Below, piece after piece: positions 30,999 through 45,900 of a stretch of DNA of 64,000 nt. The position numbers and the translations under genes were made by a program. The stretch is from Strongylocentrotus purpuratus (lineage: Eukaryota; Echinodermata; Echinoidea; Camarodonta; Strongylocentrotidae). The first letter of the stretch is position 1; each line of letters begins with the position of its first letter. The notes beneath the pieces are model-generated. The model was given only the letters and a program-made list of their open reading frames with translations. It had not been told where the DNA came from and did no database searches. The DNA lies in contig NW_022145597.1 of the NCBI RefSeq assembly GCF_000002235.5, positions 413,501 to 477,500 of the forward strand, written 5' to 3'.

Positions 30999-33900
30999 CT
31001 GTTAGGAACAAATCAGGCCAAACAAAATTGCAGATCAGACAAGATTTCTTACAGACTGGTCAAGATTTCTTAAAGATCGGTCAAGATTTCTTACAAACTG
31101 TTCAAGATTTATTAGAGAATAAGTCAAGAAATATTAAATGTTATAATTATATTTACAAAGATACACCTGGGAGACTCTAGTTGAATCTATGTAATCAAGA
31201 TGACTGCATTAGTACATTTCCCGAGTCACAGAGATGTCATATATCTAACTGGAGCCTCGAATAAAAGCATTGGATATTAGTCTTATTGGGATATATTTTG
31301 TAAACTGCCCTAACGAGGAAAACAGTAGACTAATGTCACAGAAATGTGGAATCCAAATCATCTGCAACTTTTACTGTGAATCTATGTAATATTTTACATA
31401 ATTCATGTCTGTCCCTATATGATTCTCATATACAGTAGAGTCTCTTTATTACAGGTATTACACTGTACGTCATCTTAAAAACAACCGCCGCTGTTGACCG
31501 CATCATATCTGTATAATTAGCTTCTTACCTGGTCTGCAGGGTTGAGGAGGGCGATGTTGGTGCCGCCGTTGATGGCGATTCGGATGAGGTAGGGTAGTCC
31601 GATTCCGAGGTTGATGTCGAAGACGTTGGAGCCGATGGCGTTGGAGACTGCCATGTCGCCGTAACCATCGCGGGCGACTAGGATGGAGCTCAATGCATCC
31701 TGGTTGAGAGAGAAAGATGGAGATGATAAGCAGTCGGTCCTAGCTCCCTCAAAGAATAATTCATACTACGGTCATACTCATGCACGAAACCGACAACAGA
31801 CCGAACCAAATAAGACCGGTAATGACGAAGGATCGGTTTGGAATGGGTGTGGGTGTGGGTGATGTGACAGAGGTATGACAATTGATTAACATTAACAAGT
31901 TTATTATATACCTCTCTTTAGAAATCTAGCCATCTGATTGGTCGAAATTGGAGTCGTGATTTTAGCCATTCCCGTAAAGAAACGAACAATGCCAGTACCG
32001 GTTTATAATTCCCGCAAGATTCCGGGTACCGGGAAAATAGTAAAATTTTGCTGCGATCCCCATTGGTTTACGTGATAAAACTTAGTTTGTGCGAGCGCGG
32101 ATACCATACTAACAGTGCTTTTTGTCTGCGATTCCCAAATGATTGTAACATTCAGTCATCTTTCCAGCGAAGATTAACAGAAAGTAGTCATATCAGGGCC
32201 CGGTTTCATAAAACGTGTAATCACTAGCAAGTTATAACAATTGTTATAAGCTGCTGAAATTGTGGCATTTGATTGGCAGAGAGCAGAATTTGTCATAGAA
32301 GTTTAGCATTTTGGCATTGCCAACAAGTTTTATGAAACTCTGCCCTGTTTCGGTGTGTTCAATAAAAAATAACTATAAGTATTAATCTTTGATAGATTAA
32401 TGTTTTCAATCAATATTGTGATTGTGAGAAAAATGAATTTCCCTGCAATTAATTTATATTTCCGGTAAAAAGTATAATCACAATTGAGTTGATTGCCATT
32501 TCGACACGAAATGCCACCCTATAACAAATTTTCGGGCAAATTTGAGCAAATTATCCGAATCACGATTGGAATAAGAATTACACATTCCAGGGTTCGGGCT
32601 GCGACGATTTCTTTTTTTTCTAAAAAGACAACTATTATTTATATTTTGACATGATCGCATTGACTTTCGAAAAAGTTATATTGGCAACATTTCCCTAGAC
32701 CTTGTGCGTCACCTATTGAAATGTGCAAACATTACATTGACATGTTACGTAATCCCAACATGATTCTTAAGACAAGAATGTATTGAAATTGCACTTGAGC
32801 TCGATTTCTTAAAAAGACTTTACAATTGTGTTACTTGTGAAAAATCAAAGAAATATAGCCATGATTAAATTATCGACTGTGAGATTGATTGATTGATTGA
32901 TTTACCGGTACGCTTGTCCCGACTGCGACGATGACGAGACCCATGGTGTAATCACTGATATTGAGAATACATCCTATCTTCACGACCAGGGTTACCATCC
33001 CGAAGCTGAGTGCAGCAATCCAGAAGATGGACAGCAGAAAAGAGGCTACATACCACTTCCTATATCAACATCCAATCAGGAGAAAAGAAGAAGGGGTAAT
33101 CGTTAAAACTAGGTTTAACGGTTGACACTAGGCGTTAAAAAAAAATGTTGTATTGCCCTTTGCGACCTTTTTTTAGAGGGAAAAATGTGTAATGAATAAA
33201 AAAAAATTAAAGCTTTCAAAGAAAAAAAGTATTTAAAAAAAAGTATTAAATAAAAGGTTTCCGACCGACCGACTAATGTTTTGGCACCTAAAGGGCAATA
33301 TAACTTCTTTCTTTTTTTTTTTCTTTTTTTTTTTGGGGGGGGGGGCTTATTTCGTCTTTCAGTAGGAATAAGAACCGCAAAAAGTGACAGGCTCTGTGAC
33401 TGCATGCGCTGCGTCTTCTTCCTTCCGACTAAAATCATTTGAGAATTTGAGTCATATCATTGTTCTTAGCTGTGTTAAATCCAAAAAAAAATTGCAAAAA
33501 GCTCCCGAGTCATTTTCTATTGAAATGTGATCAAACGCAATTCTCTCAAGAATTCTGTGACATTCAGTAAACACTAATGTTATATCAGAAGACTTTACAA
33601 TACAGTATACGAACAAGCTTTGACCTAAGAGCAATTTGTTTGGGGGAAACGGTGGGATATACTGAAAAGCAAAGTTTGTATGCTGCACTTTCCAAAATGA
33701 ATTCTACCTGTAATTTGTTCACGGAATCATTTGAATAGATGATAAACTAACACAACAATAAAAACTATGGAACAAACAAGAACTTGAGATAATGAAGGAG
33801 TTATACCTGAGACGTGGCACGCTACAGTTGGGGATGGTCCATGAGAAGGCACACATAAAGGGAAAGCTAATCACAAACAGCAACCATTTGAGTGAGTAGC

Positions 33901-36900
33901 GAAGACAACCACAAGTACTCTCCAGGATCTCCTTATCAGGGTAGTACATGTTGATAGCTGGTAGGCAGGGCAGGGGACGAAGTGTCGGCTCTTCCTCAGA
34001 ATCCTCCGATTTCTTATCCTCTTCTTCTTCCTTCTCACCCTGTTTTCAAGATAGCCATGGAATAAGAACATGATTACGAGTTGTACTGTGATGTTCTCTG
34101 ACGGAGACGATATGCGATAATAATAATGAGGCCAGCTGAAGGTCAATAAGAGCGCTGCAAAGAATCTCAGTGAAAAATGTTCACATGATGCAGTTAACCG
34201 CCTAAAAGCTCTGCCATGGCAAACTCAAATATGTTTGTGTTAAAAAGAATTGGAAGTGAAGCTTAAAGGTATAAACCAGTTTTGGAAACGCCCCCCTCTC
34301 AAAAAATAAATGGAAGCTCTTATTACCAATGTTTTGACTGTTTTACGTGATGATACAAATTTGCCGGGAAACCGCCTACTAATTGATTTATACATGTATT
34401 AGGTAAATTATCATATCGATCCGGCCTGGATAGATATATATCGCGAATGCATTTCAACACTGAAAATTTGGGCATATATTTCTGCTTTTTTGCGAATTTA
34501 GGTTGAAGTCATCGAAACTTCTGAAGGTAATATTCAAACGATATTGAATGGATATTTTGCACCCAAAACCCTCGAACCGCAATTTTACCACTTCCGGTCT
34601 TTGCCTTTAACGGACTTACAGATCTGTACTCTGTGTGGTGATGACATCATAGAGAAATGTCAAGCTAACAATGCCTCTAATTGTCATTCTAGTTTGCCAC
34701 TGCGCTTTTTTTTTTCAGGCATGCATTTTTATGGCGTCATGTATGAGAGAGTCCTAATGAGGAAAGACAATCATGGATGCTGGGAGAATTAAATTTAAAA
34801 AAAACATGTTGATGTAGATCAAGGACAGAGTTCTCTATCATATTTCACTTCTCATTTGTTTATCGCTCTACTTTTAGAAAAAATAAATCATTTGTAGCAC
34901 TTTAGAATTTTTTAAAAAATTATTATTTAGTCGACGAAGGAATATGAAAACCGTGCTAAATATTTGTTTCAAGGAAGGCTTGGTGAATTCTGCCTTTACA
35001 CCAGTAAGTCAATGTTTGTTTAGTTGTTTTGATGTTGTTGTTGTGTGGTCATTGTTCATTTTCTAATGTTCTTTTGTTTTTTGCTTTGTTTGTATCACCC
35101 AAACAAGGCGCGTCAAATACCATGCAAATCGCTGAGACAGTCTTGCGAGACGCTTCGTGTACGTGCGACGAGCATATATAGCAATCACTCCCCCCCCCCC
35201 CCCCCCCACCCCTCACCCCCACTCCGTGATCGGAGGGATACCATGCGTGTTACCAAAATGTCCGGTAAAGGGGTACTTTTCACGCACCAAAGTCCGGCTC
35301 GTAGTATACACCATACCAACAATGTCAAATCATGGTATGCCGAAAGCAAGAAGGGCATGTAAATAGATTAGTCTGTGTAAATGGATTATGAGCCAATAAA
35401 TTAATGCTCTTGCTGCTCAGTCTCGCATCTCAAAGGACGTATATTTCCTGTATCATTCATGTCTATCCATACAACCTACAGCCTACAACCTACAACCTAC
35501 AACCTGCAACCTACAACCTACAACCTACAACCTACAGCCTACAACCTACAACTTACAACACACAACCCACAACCCACAACCCACAACCCACAACATACAA
35601 CCTACAACCTACAACCTACAACATACAACCTACATCCTACAACATACAAGTTACAACATACAACCTACAACCTACAACCTACAACCTAAAACCTACAACC
35701 TACAACCTACAACCTACAACTCACAACCTACAACCTACAACCTACAAACTACAACCCACAACCTAAAGCCCACAGCCTACAACCCACAACCTAAAACCTA
35801 CAACCCACAACCTACAACCCACAAGCTACGACCCACAACCCACAACCTACAACCTACAACCCACAACCTACAACTCACAACTCACAACCTACAACCTACA
35901 ACCTACAACCTACAACCTAAAACCTACAACCTAAAACATACAACATACAACCTACAACCTACAACCTACAGCCTACAACCCACAACCTACAACCTACAAC
36001 ATACAACCTACAACCTACAACGTACAACGTACAACCTACAACATACAACCTACAACCTACAACCTACAACCCTCAACCCACAACCTACAACCCACAACCT
36101 ACAACACACAACATAGAAACATGTGATCTGCTGAGAGTTAGTGAGAGGTAGGGAGTTAACCCTGTTTAAATGTTAACACCCTTCTGGCTTTCAACATACA
36201 TTTGTTTTGCAATGACTTAGCTTGACCATTACTTACCTGAGCGTGTGGCTTGTGGTCCCCGTCATGTTCATCATGATGATGATGATGGTGGTGAGGATGA
36301 TTGAGGCCATCTACCAGGGACTGTCTTCTCTTTGGGTCGGAAGAATCAGAAGAGGGGTCAGAGGAAGACTCGGGAATGACAGGGGTGTTTCCGTGCGCGC
36401 TGTGGATCCCTGAATCATTATCGCGCATAATCATCGCGTTACCTTTACCCGGCACGCTTAGCAACTGCGTCTGACTACCAAAGTCACCCTGGCTATCCCC
36501 ACCCAAACTCTCCATGTCTCCCACCACCAAGTCCCCGTTCATTCGCCCATCAGAGGCGACAACGGTCGGAACAACCCCATTCTGGTGGTTGCCGATGCTT
36601 CCATTTGTCTTTGTTACCATGGGAATGTTATTGTTGTTGGCGTTCACGTCGCCGTTGATATTTGTATTATTATTATTTACAAGCGATGCTTGGGAATCGG
36701 GTCGCGAGCTAAGCGCTGTAGAGTGAGCGCTATTAGGTCGCGAACCTAACCGACTGTCAGTATCTCGTGTGAGTTTTCTAAGATCGTAACTCGATGAGGT
36801 CTGTTTACAACACATGAGAATTTTGCACAATTATCCGACAACATTGGATAGATTTTTTTGTTGAAACCATCAAAGTGGAATTCAAGCACAATTTTGATAA

Positions 36901-39900
36901 TGAAATTTAATTTTCGGAAACCATATAAAGGGAAAATTACGCGCATATCACGTTAAAAAAGATATCGCGAGGTAGAATTGCATGCGCAGATCCACAATGC
37001 ATGAAAACGTTAGGTCATAGATAGGGTGCATTGAAATGAATATGACAGAAATGTGCATAGGATAATATATAAAAGAGTTACAGGTTAAAAAGAAAGAGTA
37101 ACATTTACAATACGAGGATGAACATTACGATGATGAACATTACGATGATGAACAATTAAAGATGTAAGTGGAAGAGGAATGCAACATATATAAAGGAGAT
37201 GGATAGTGGTGTGGGATTGGATAAGGGCAAAAAAGAACAAAAACAATCGAATTAATGTACAAGCAAATGGTATGCGTTCCAATATATTCAGATGATTAGA
37301 ACAACAATAAATCGTACTCTCCCTAATAATTGGGTTAAGACAAACTTCCGGTCTAAAGTGAATTATGCGTCTTTCCTTTTGATCTAAATTGAATTTCTCT
37401 CGATCCAAGTCGTATGCGATTCATTTAATAGAAATCACTTAACTTCGTTCATTGCTACTTAACCCTTACAAGTTCACGATCAACATGTTGCAATATACTT
37501 TGTTATCTCTCTGCCGGCCGTAACGATACTTACAAAGTTAGAAGACAGTTCTCCATGTTTCACGTGATGGAATATATGATTGTTGCCTGGTACTGCTAAC
37601 GACTGGTTGGACAGAACTGATATCTTTCGGTTCTGGATGAAAAGAAAATCAAGACAATCATTTGATTATTAATGGTGTGCTAAACTCCTCACTCACTCAG
37701 CTATCCGAGCAACGGCATCTTCTTCAATATACATGTTTATATTGTCGTATGACACATACCCCCGCGACAACAACTTTTCCATGGTCAAGATCGAACGCTA
37801 GCCGAATTCCTAAGTTTAACCCTGAACCAAACACTATACCTAAACCCAAACCTAACCTAACACCAAACTGTAACCCTGTCCCTAACCCTTATAAAAAATA
37901 AAGCCCGGAGCAATTGTAACTTTTTATTGAGACCTGTTCTTTCATCATCTTCATTCTGACTAAACTCTTTTGGAGAACATAATCACTAAAAGAAGTCAGC
38001 TGTCATGCCGTCTAATCCTCCTTGGTGAGTTGACTTGTGGAAGATACAATGAATAAAGCAACAAGCAATGAATTAGAATTGAGTTTAGATGTTTTACCTC
38101 TTCCGAAAGCTCGTGCGCCTGAAGGGGTGGTAGCTTGCGCGGTAAGGCATTGCCGTTGGCTGTTCCGTTTTGTCCGGGGTTTTCAGGTCCATCGGTAACG
38201 GTCTGTACCGCGGTCTCTCCGACAGCCTCGCCCGCCTCGGCATCCAATGGAGCTACCTCGTTGCGACAGAAACCACCACTGCAACAACAAAAATCAGATC
38301 AAAAGAAAATGTGATAATGTTCGCAATTCCTATGACCATTTGCAGTTAAAAAGGTGCATGGGCAACGGACATCTACATTTACATTACGAGGCTCATTGAG
38401 ACATTACGTCACATACTTTTGCAAGACAAAACTCTTTTTTTGCTACTGTACTCGGAGGTGTTACAGTATACAAATATTGACTGCTCATGAGGATGATGGT
38501 GGGAATTCTCACTCCCAAGGTGGTGTTCATTCCGGCCCTTCTTTCACCCCCGAGGCGAAGCTAAAAGATGTTCTACTAGTTCTCAATCTATTCATTATTC
38601 TCTGTATTTTTGTTTTCAAATCACTGTTAAACTTGAATTTGGGGAATATGAATGAGTGAATAAATCTAACTCTAAATGTAATTACAAATTAAATTGATTA
38701 TCATAAAGGGGGAGGGAATTGTTGGAAATAAGTAGGTATCTTAAAAACAAATTCCTTCGGACAACCCCCCCCCCCCCCCTTCCATAACGCCCTAGGCCCC
38801 TTAGGGTAAAGCAAGGTTTTAGCCATGCATCCTTCTCTGAGTTCTCTCTCACCATGTGATGTGCTTGGTCTTGTCCATAATGATGGGATTAACCTTCATG
38901 AGGATGAGATAGATGACGTAGAGGATGACAAGGATGAGGGACTCCCACCACGTGAACTCCGTGTCCCAAGAGAAGACGATGAAACACACCAAGGACAGAC
39001 CGTAGAAGAAACTATCACGCGCCAGAGGGCGCCAGTCCAAATTAAGAACCTGTGAAAAAGAGGAAACAGATATTAGATGGTGCTTGATGCTGGGCCGGAC
39101 CTGTTGCATAAAACCATTAATGGTAACTACCATGGTAACATTGCTCGGTAGGATGCGACCGTCATTGTTGGTCAAACAGTTTTTGAGCGTCAAGTAAAAT
39201 CTGGCTGGAATGCTCCCCGGGAAGTGGAGATTGTGCACATAGTGTGTGCGGGCAAGCACTGAATCCAATGACCGGGGTAATGATATATATGTAGAGTCCT
39301 TAGAGACATTTGTGATAAGCGCTATATAAAAGTTAAATATTATTATTATTATTATCAATGATAAGTTTAATGCGACGAGGCCCTGGTTTATGATGGTTGC
39401 AACTGATTTAGTGACACTGTCCTATTATTCATGAGTGTTGATTATCTTTTAAAAAATACAAATTTGTTTTGTTACATAATTATGTTCAAACAGATAATGG
39501 GCAGTCTCATAGTAACTCTTCATTACATATAAACCTGCCACTACAAACAAAATTGTGATAGCCTAAATAATGCTTAAACATATAAAGAAAAGGAGAAATC
39601 ATTATGAAGAAGCTCATGGAGAGAGTGTAGGACCAACATTAATTTCATTCATGCTATAAGTTGATTTGGAGCTCACATACTGCACGGTTTCTTCCAACTT
39701 GAATGTCGGATTAGGAGTCCATGGTCATTCCGTCTCATTTAAACAAAATGGCTCTCGAAAACAAACAAAAACACTCAAGTAAAAATCTTTTAAAAAACTC
39801 AATTCCTGAAGACTTTTGAGGCAATTTTCATATTCGTATCGTATATCCCCCAGAAATCATATTCTGATTACGTCCTATGATATTGTGATGTTCGCATATT

Positions 39901-42900
39901 TCGATAGGCAATGAACAACCCCTACTGAAATGGCCTTAGGTTGATCTTTCGAAAGTCTATATGTGATCATGATGAAGGAATACGGAATATTAGGATGAGA
40001 ATAGCAAAGGAAATCATTTGATTGCAAGCGCAGGTGCTACCTTTCTTCGTCTTTTTTTCAGACAATTAAGAAACGTTTCATTCCAATGTTGTCCTCAATC
40101 CTAATCATTTCCCGACTCACCTGACCAGCTAGAGCAGCTGTGAGTGCGATGATGATGAGGATGTTGAACACGGCTGATCCCACGATGGTGCCGACCCCGA
40201 CATCGCTTTCGAAGGCGACACCGATGACGGCTGTGAAGAGCTCCGGAGCCGACGATCCCGCCGCCATGAAGGTCGCTCCGGCGACATCTTCCGATAGGCT
40301 GAGGGTCTCCGAGATCACCTCCAGCGAAGGCACAAAGAAGTCATCGCAAATTATTGCGATTGCTATCATAAATATCAAAATAAGAATCAATCATGTTAAT
40401 ATGCATGTACCATGTAAATGAAGCTTTCCTAATAAATACAATTAAACATCAAATCGATTATAACACATCGTTCAAATTATGAATATTCGAATGCATGACA
40501 TAAGCGAAAACCAAATCATTATTATTAGCTGATCAGAATGTATCTCTTTAGCTTTATAAATAGAAGTAATAATTTTGAGCAATACTTGTCCATCTTAAAT
40601 GTTAGATCATTTATGCGCCATGATTTTAAAATGATCTTTTCGTAATTTTGTACATTTATGGGAATTCGACAACCATGATTATATTCATTTATACTAAAAA
40701 AATCATTATGTACCATCTTTAGTCAGTCACATTTTTTCTCAAAGGTAAGTGAAACATTACTGAAAAATATCAATATACATTGTAGTTTGGAAGGGCATTA
40801 TATGAAATTTATTGTGACTGTAATATATATTCTATCAATTTTTCTTATTACATAGCATTTCTAGATAAGCTCTGAGCTTTATGATTAGGTCCGAAATGAC
40901 GATTAATTTGAGTTATTTCAAATAAAACAAAATATTCGTAAATATATATTGTTAAACCAAATGCTGAGGAAATACATCACTTCAAGAGGTGTCAATGAAA
41001 TTTAAAAAGGGTGTGATAATTTCTGTTTCCTACTACAAACTGCCCATTCATTGCCGTTTCAATATCTCTTTTTCTGACAATCATGCAATCGTCGGATTGT
41101 GACTGGGGATTTAAATGAGTTAGTATATGAGGTTTGGAAATGTCTGCAGATCTACATCTACATGTAATTCTTAAAAGCCTCTTACGGCTTTATAGTATAA
41201 AGGAATATAAAATGCGATTACAATAATCAAAAAAAGCTTTACAGAATTAAAGTTTATTTATTCTGTATCCAAGGAAACAAGATAAGTCTTCCAACATTGG
41301 ATTAAAATCGTTAGTTGCGCTCCGTTGTTAAACAGTCCATAGATACAGAGGAAGACATCCTAACATTTATTTTCCCCTTCTTTTTGTGCACTGTTTGTCG
41401 AGTTTTAGTGTATGTGCTACTAATCTAATCTCGATTCATTGTTTGGGATGATTTAAACCCATACAAGATAGACACTCTTTCTTTTCGTTATATTTCTATC
41501 TTTTAATCATGTACAGATGTACGTGTATATTTTGTTGCCATGTAATGTTTGCTTCACAATGACGTATTACGGTATCGCAACACAAGCATCCTCCTTCTCG
41601 GGAATTTCACCGCTTTCATCAGTTTTGTTTAGAATTGTGACGTTGATGTTGTATATTAAAGCTTGATTATCTAATCCGATAAGTATTCTTGAATCTTGGA
41701 TTTTGCAACTTGAATTTCTAATCTTAAAATACAACTTAAAGGCTACTATTATCTCTAAACCGGCTGAAATTAGGGCTACTGAGGAATAAATGATACGATA
41801 GTCGGGATATACTACACCATCACCATTATAAACATCATTTGCGGAGCATTAAATTGACAGTGTATAGAATTATTGTATATAAATATGAATGCATCACGCA
41901 CTATAATGCGTGTAGCAAAATGAATAGCATTGTATGCCTGAGTTAAGGACTAGAAAGGCATTTATAGCTCTGTGCAGGGATCACCTCCCTGCTCTGTGTT
42001 AAATGATACAGGCTAATGGCTTTCTGCCACTCATTACAGTGATTCCTTGACGGTATTACGTAACTTACCGATGAACAAAATGATGACAAATATAGCATAG
42101 AAGATGACCCAGAGTACTGGTTGATTAACGGATTCGAAGCTGCATGTCTCCCAGGGCGGTCTTACATGGCCGCCGCTTTCATTCGACAATAAACTCCTAC
42201 CCATGTTACCATCTGCAAACAAGAAAAACAAATGATACGAATTACATAATCATGATGATGATCAAGAGTTATTCATGTATGCATTTTCAAAATTATAGAA
42301 AGTAGGCCTACATTTTGAATAATTATACATGTAGACATTTCAATTCGACAGTTCGGTGATAACAGAAATACAATTAAGTCACAAATGACAGAAAATATAA
42401 TAACGATGCCAATAGAGCGCACAAAATGAGTGTAGAGACAAAATGACGAGGGTAATCCTTTTTGCAAGGTTGCGCATCATCGTAATTCAAAAGTGGCCCA
42501 TTCTTTAATATGAACATGTAGAAGTGAAGTTTTGAAATCGGACATCAATACAAAAGTTATCTGCCCCCCCCCCCCTCCCCCTTCCCCAGCCAATATCGAA
42601 CTGGACGACACCATTCACAATCTGAGATCACGAATGTTGTATTCTTAGCTTTGAAGGGTTAACATCAGACCTCAACACTCGTATAATAATTGAGAAGCCT
42701 AGACGCAAGAAACAAACATCATGACTAGCTGTCAGTAGAGCTGCATACAATACAAGTGAACTTGGGAGTCTTATTGGATTATCCGGCTTTCAGGCAGACG
42801 TCTGTCACCTAGCTGCCAGACAACCTCCATGCAGAAAGTGACATGACAGACCTTATATCAAGAGATAATTCACTCAAGTCCTCTCCCATTGGTGAGATTA

Positions 42901-45900
42901 GAGGCAGGTGCGTCGTATGGTGGTAGTACATACATGCTCGTATTTTTACCACCATCTTGTTAGTACGTGTAGCTTTCTACACTATCATATTGGAGAAGCT
43001 TGTACACGTTTATACACGTTAAACTAAAGATTGTATTAGGTGGTGAAATCGCTAAATTTCAATTTAATATCTTTCGACGTTTTAAAATACTCAATGCAGA
43101 GTATTGTAAAACATCAATTAATTCTAACAGATTATCGCTGGGTATGATAGCGCTGAACTTGTGGGCATCATGAAGATAACTACAATGTTGTTGTAGGCTA
43201 TTTACAACAATTGATCTACTGTATATAATGTTTTCACAAATTCACTTCAGTGGTACATGCTGTATGTGAAATTATTATTAGAGATTCTAGACGACCTATA
43301 CAGGTCATGTACCTGTAAATGTACATAAATAGCAGAGAGGATGATTTTAGATGATCCCACATTTTTACAGATGTCATTTTCTCCAGGCAAATGCTTCGAT
43401 TACAAATTGGCTTTTACATAATGTAGACCTGGAAACAGTATACAACCAAACATGTGGTTTGACTATTTCAAGAACCTTATGAACAAGAATCCAAAACTGT
43501 CAAAAGAACAAAAAGAAATTAAAAACTTTACGGACGACGCAATACTGCAAAAAAACTTCTCATCTTTAGATTTTAGGATAACTCCAAATGAAGTTCTAGG
43601 ATGTATTGAAAAATTGAAAAGAAATAAGGCCCCAGGAAATGATTCAATTTTAAACGAAATGCTAAAGGCAAGCCGATTTGTTTTGACACCGATTTTAGCA
43701 AAGATATTTAACTTAATCTTAATTAGTGGTTGTTTCCCTGAAAACTGGTCAGTGAGCCTTCTAAAACCGCTTTATAAAAGTGGGTCTGTATGTGACCCCT
43801 CAAACTATCGAGGAATATGCCTATCCAGCTGTCTTGGCAAATTATTTTGTTCGGTTTTAAACCGACGTTTAGTACAGTTCCTTGAAGACAATGAACTGTA
43901 TAAACCCAATCAAATTGCGTTCAGAGCGGGCTACAGAACGTCTGACCACATGTTTGTTCTAAAAACAATAATAGATAAATATGTAAGAGGCCGGGCAAAG
44001 AATGATAAGAAAGGTTTATATATATGTTTTATAGATTTAAGGAAAGCCTTTGACAATGTTTGGAGGGATGGTCTTTGGTATAAAATGTTAAAACAAGGTA
44101 TTGGTGGTAATTTTCTGAGAGTGCTACATGACATGTATTTAAAATGTAAAGTATCCATAAAACTAGACGAGGGCGTCACCTCGTGTTTCAATACGAATAC
44201 CGGAGTAAAACAAGGGTGTGTCATTAGCCCGACATTATTCAATATGTTTTTAAATGATGTTGTAGATATTTTTGATACCTCAGTTAGTGAACCAGTAACG
44301 CTACATGACAAGGACTTGAACTGCATAATGTATGCAGACGATCTAGCAATTATTTCTAGATCCCCTCAAGGAATGCAATACTGTTTAGATAAATTCACTC
44401 AATATTGTAACTCTTGGATGTTGAATGTTAATGTCACCAAAACTAAAATAATGATATGTAATAAGTCAGGCAGGTTGAATGATAAGAGTGATTTTGAAAT
44501 AAACGGGAAAAACTTACCTCGGTAAAGGAAATGAAATATTTAGGCATTGTTTTTAGTAATAATGGATCGTTCAAAATGGCGACAAGGGACTTAGCGGATA
44601 AGGCCAGGAGAGCATTATTTAAACTTTATAAATCTTTCGGCAATTATACGCCCAGTATTAAAACCTTATTACACCTGTTTGATGCAACTGTACAACCAAT
44701 TTTGCTTTATGGATCCGAAATTTGGGGTGCTAGTGCAATAGACATGAAGAAAATTCTTCAAATAGAAACAGGGAAAACAGGACTGTATTATAAAAACGAT
44801 TTTGAGAAAGTACACATTCAGTGTTGTAAAAATATCTTAGGGGTAAACCGCAAATGCAGCAATTTAGCAGTTTCAGCTGAAATTGGAAGGCATCCTCAAC
44901 TTATTCAAATTGCAATAAACATGCTCAAATATTGGATACGAATACGGAGTTTGGATGAAAATGGCCTTGTCTATAAATCTTTTGAAGAAAACAAAAAATT
45001 AGTAAATAACGAACAAAGCTGTTGGTTAATGTCAATTCGGGATATCTTTAGTTCACTAAATATTTGTAATAATGGAAATGAGACCGTATTGGACCCTGAA
45101 AATATACAAATTTCTCATAAAGATTTTGTCGAGTTATGTAAACTTTGTTTGGAAAGGAGATTTGATGAACAATTAAAACTAGACTTATTTGATGATAGGG
45201 ATACCCGTAAAGGAAATAAACTCAGAACCCTCAGACAATTTAAAAACTCAATCAAGCAAGAAAAGTATTTATCTCATATACCAAATATAAATTTAAGAAA
45301 AAATATCACCAAACTACGTCTAAGCGCGCACAACTTACCCATAGAAACAGGAAGGTATAAAAGACCAGAAAAAACTCCCCCGAATCTACGATTCTGTGAA
45401 GACTGTAATATGAATCTTGTAGGAGATGAATTCCATATAATTATGAAATGTGACAAGTATAAAGATTTACGAGTAGATTTTATAGAAACAATTAGTAATC
45501 TGGAAGAAAATTTTTGTAATTTGGATAGTCAAGAAAAATTCATATTTATAATGAGATTAGATAATGAAGTTGTAATAGATAGTTTTTCTTTGTTCACCAA
45601 AAACATAATTGCAATGAGGGGTAATTTTTAGATACTATATGTTATAACAAAGTAGTCGTGTACAATCTTATGCTTTTGTTTTAGTTCTCATTTACATATT
45701 TCGTATTGCATGACTTATTGTTTATTTAGAAAGGTGTTGTAAATGTTTTATATTATGTTTTATATATCGATTGTTGCATTACATTGTAAAGTGATTATAA
45801 CTATGTCTATAAACAGAATATTGATGTACATCAATGATGTTTAATAAATACAATACAATACATGTAATATTTTGTCCCAGAAAAAAGTAGAAGATTAGAC

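Larger units (their letters stand above)
43400..45868 (+). mobile_element. 5'-truncated non-LTR retrotransposon (LINE), antisense in SLC24 intron 1
   Basis: Contains reverse transcriptase and C-terminal Cys/His domain in two abutting frames, then a 240-bp AT-rich 3'UTR ending AATAAATACAATACAATACA, a short tandem tail as in CR1/L2-like LINEs. No apurinic endonuclease is present upstream, so it is 5'-truncated, the common outcome of target-primed insertion. Clade is uncertain. Opposite orientation to the host transcript. Confidence 0.85.

Noticed and set aside
30718-31073. Antisense frames over the last SLC24 exon
   Set aside because: Shadows of a GC-rich coding exon whose minus-strand frame is clearly the real one.
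35404-35766. Thr/Tyr/Asn/Gln repeat protein
   Set aside because: Caused by the ACAACCT heptamer array inside an SLC24 intron.
37800-37890. True interstitial telomere array
   Set aside because: Repeats are too irregular; only a degenerate resemblance can be claimed.
43400-45868. LTR retroelement or retrovirus-like copy
   Set aside because: No long terminal repeats, protease, integrase or RNase H motif; the RT type and tail are those of a LINE.
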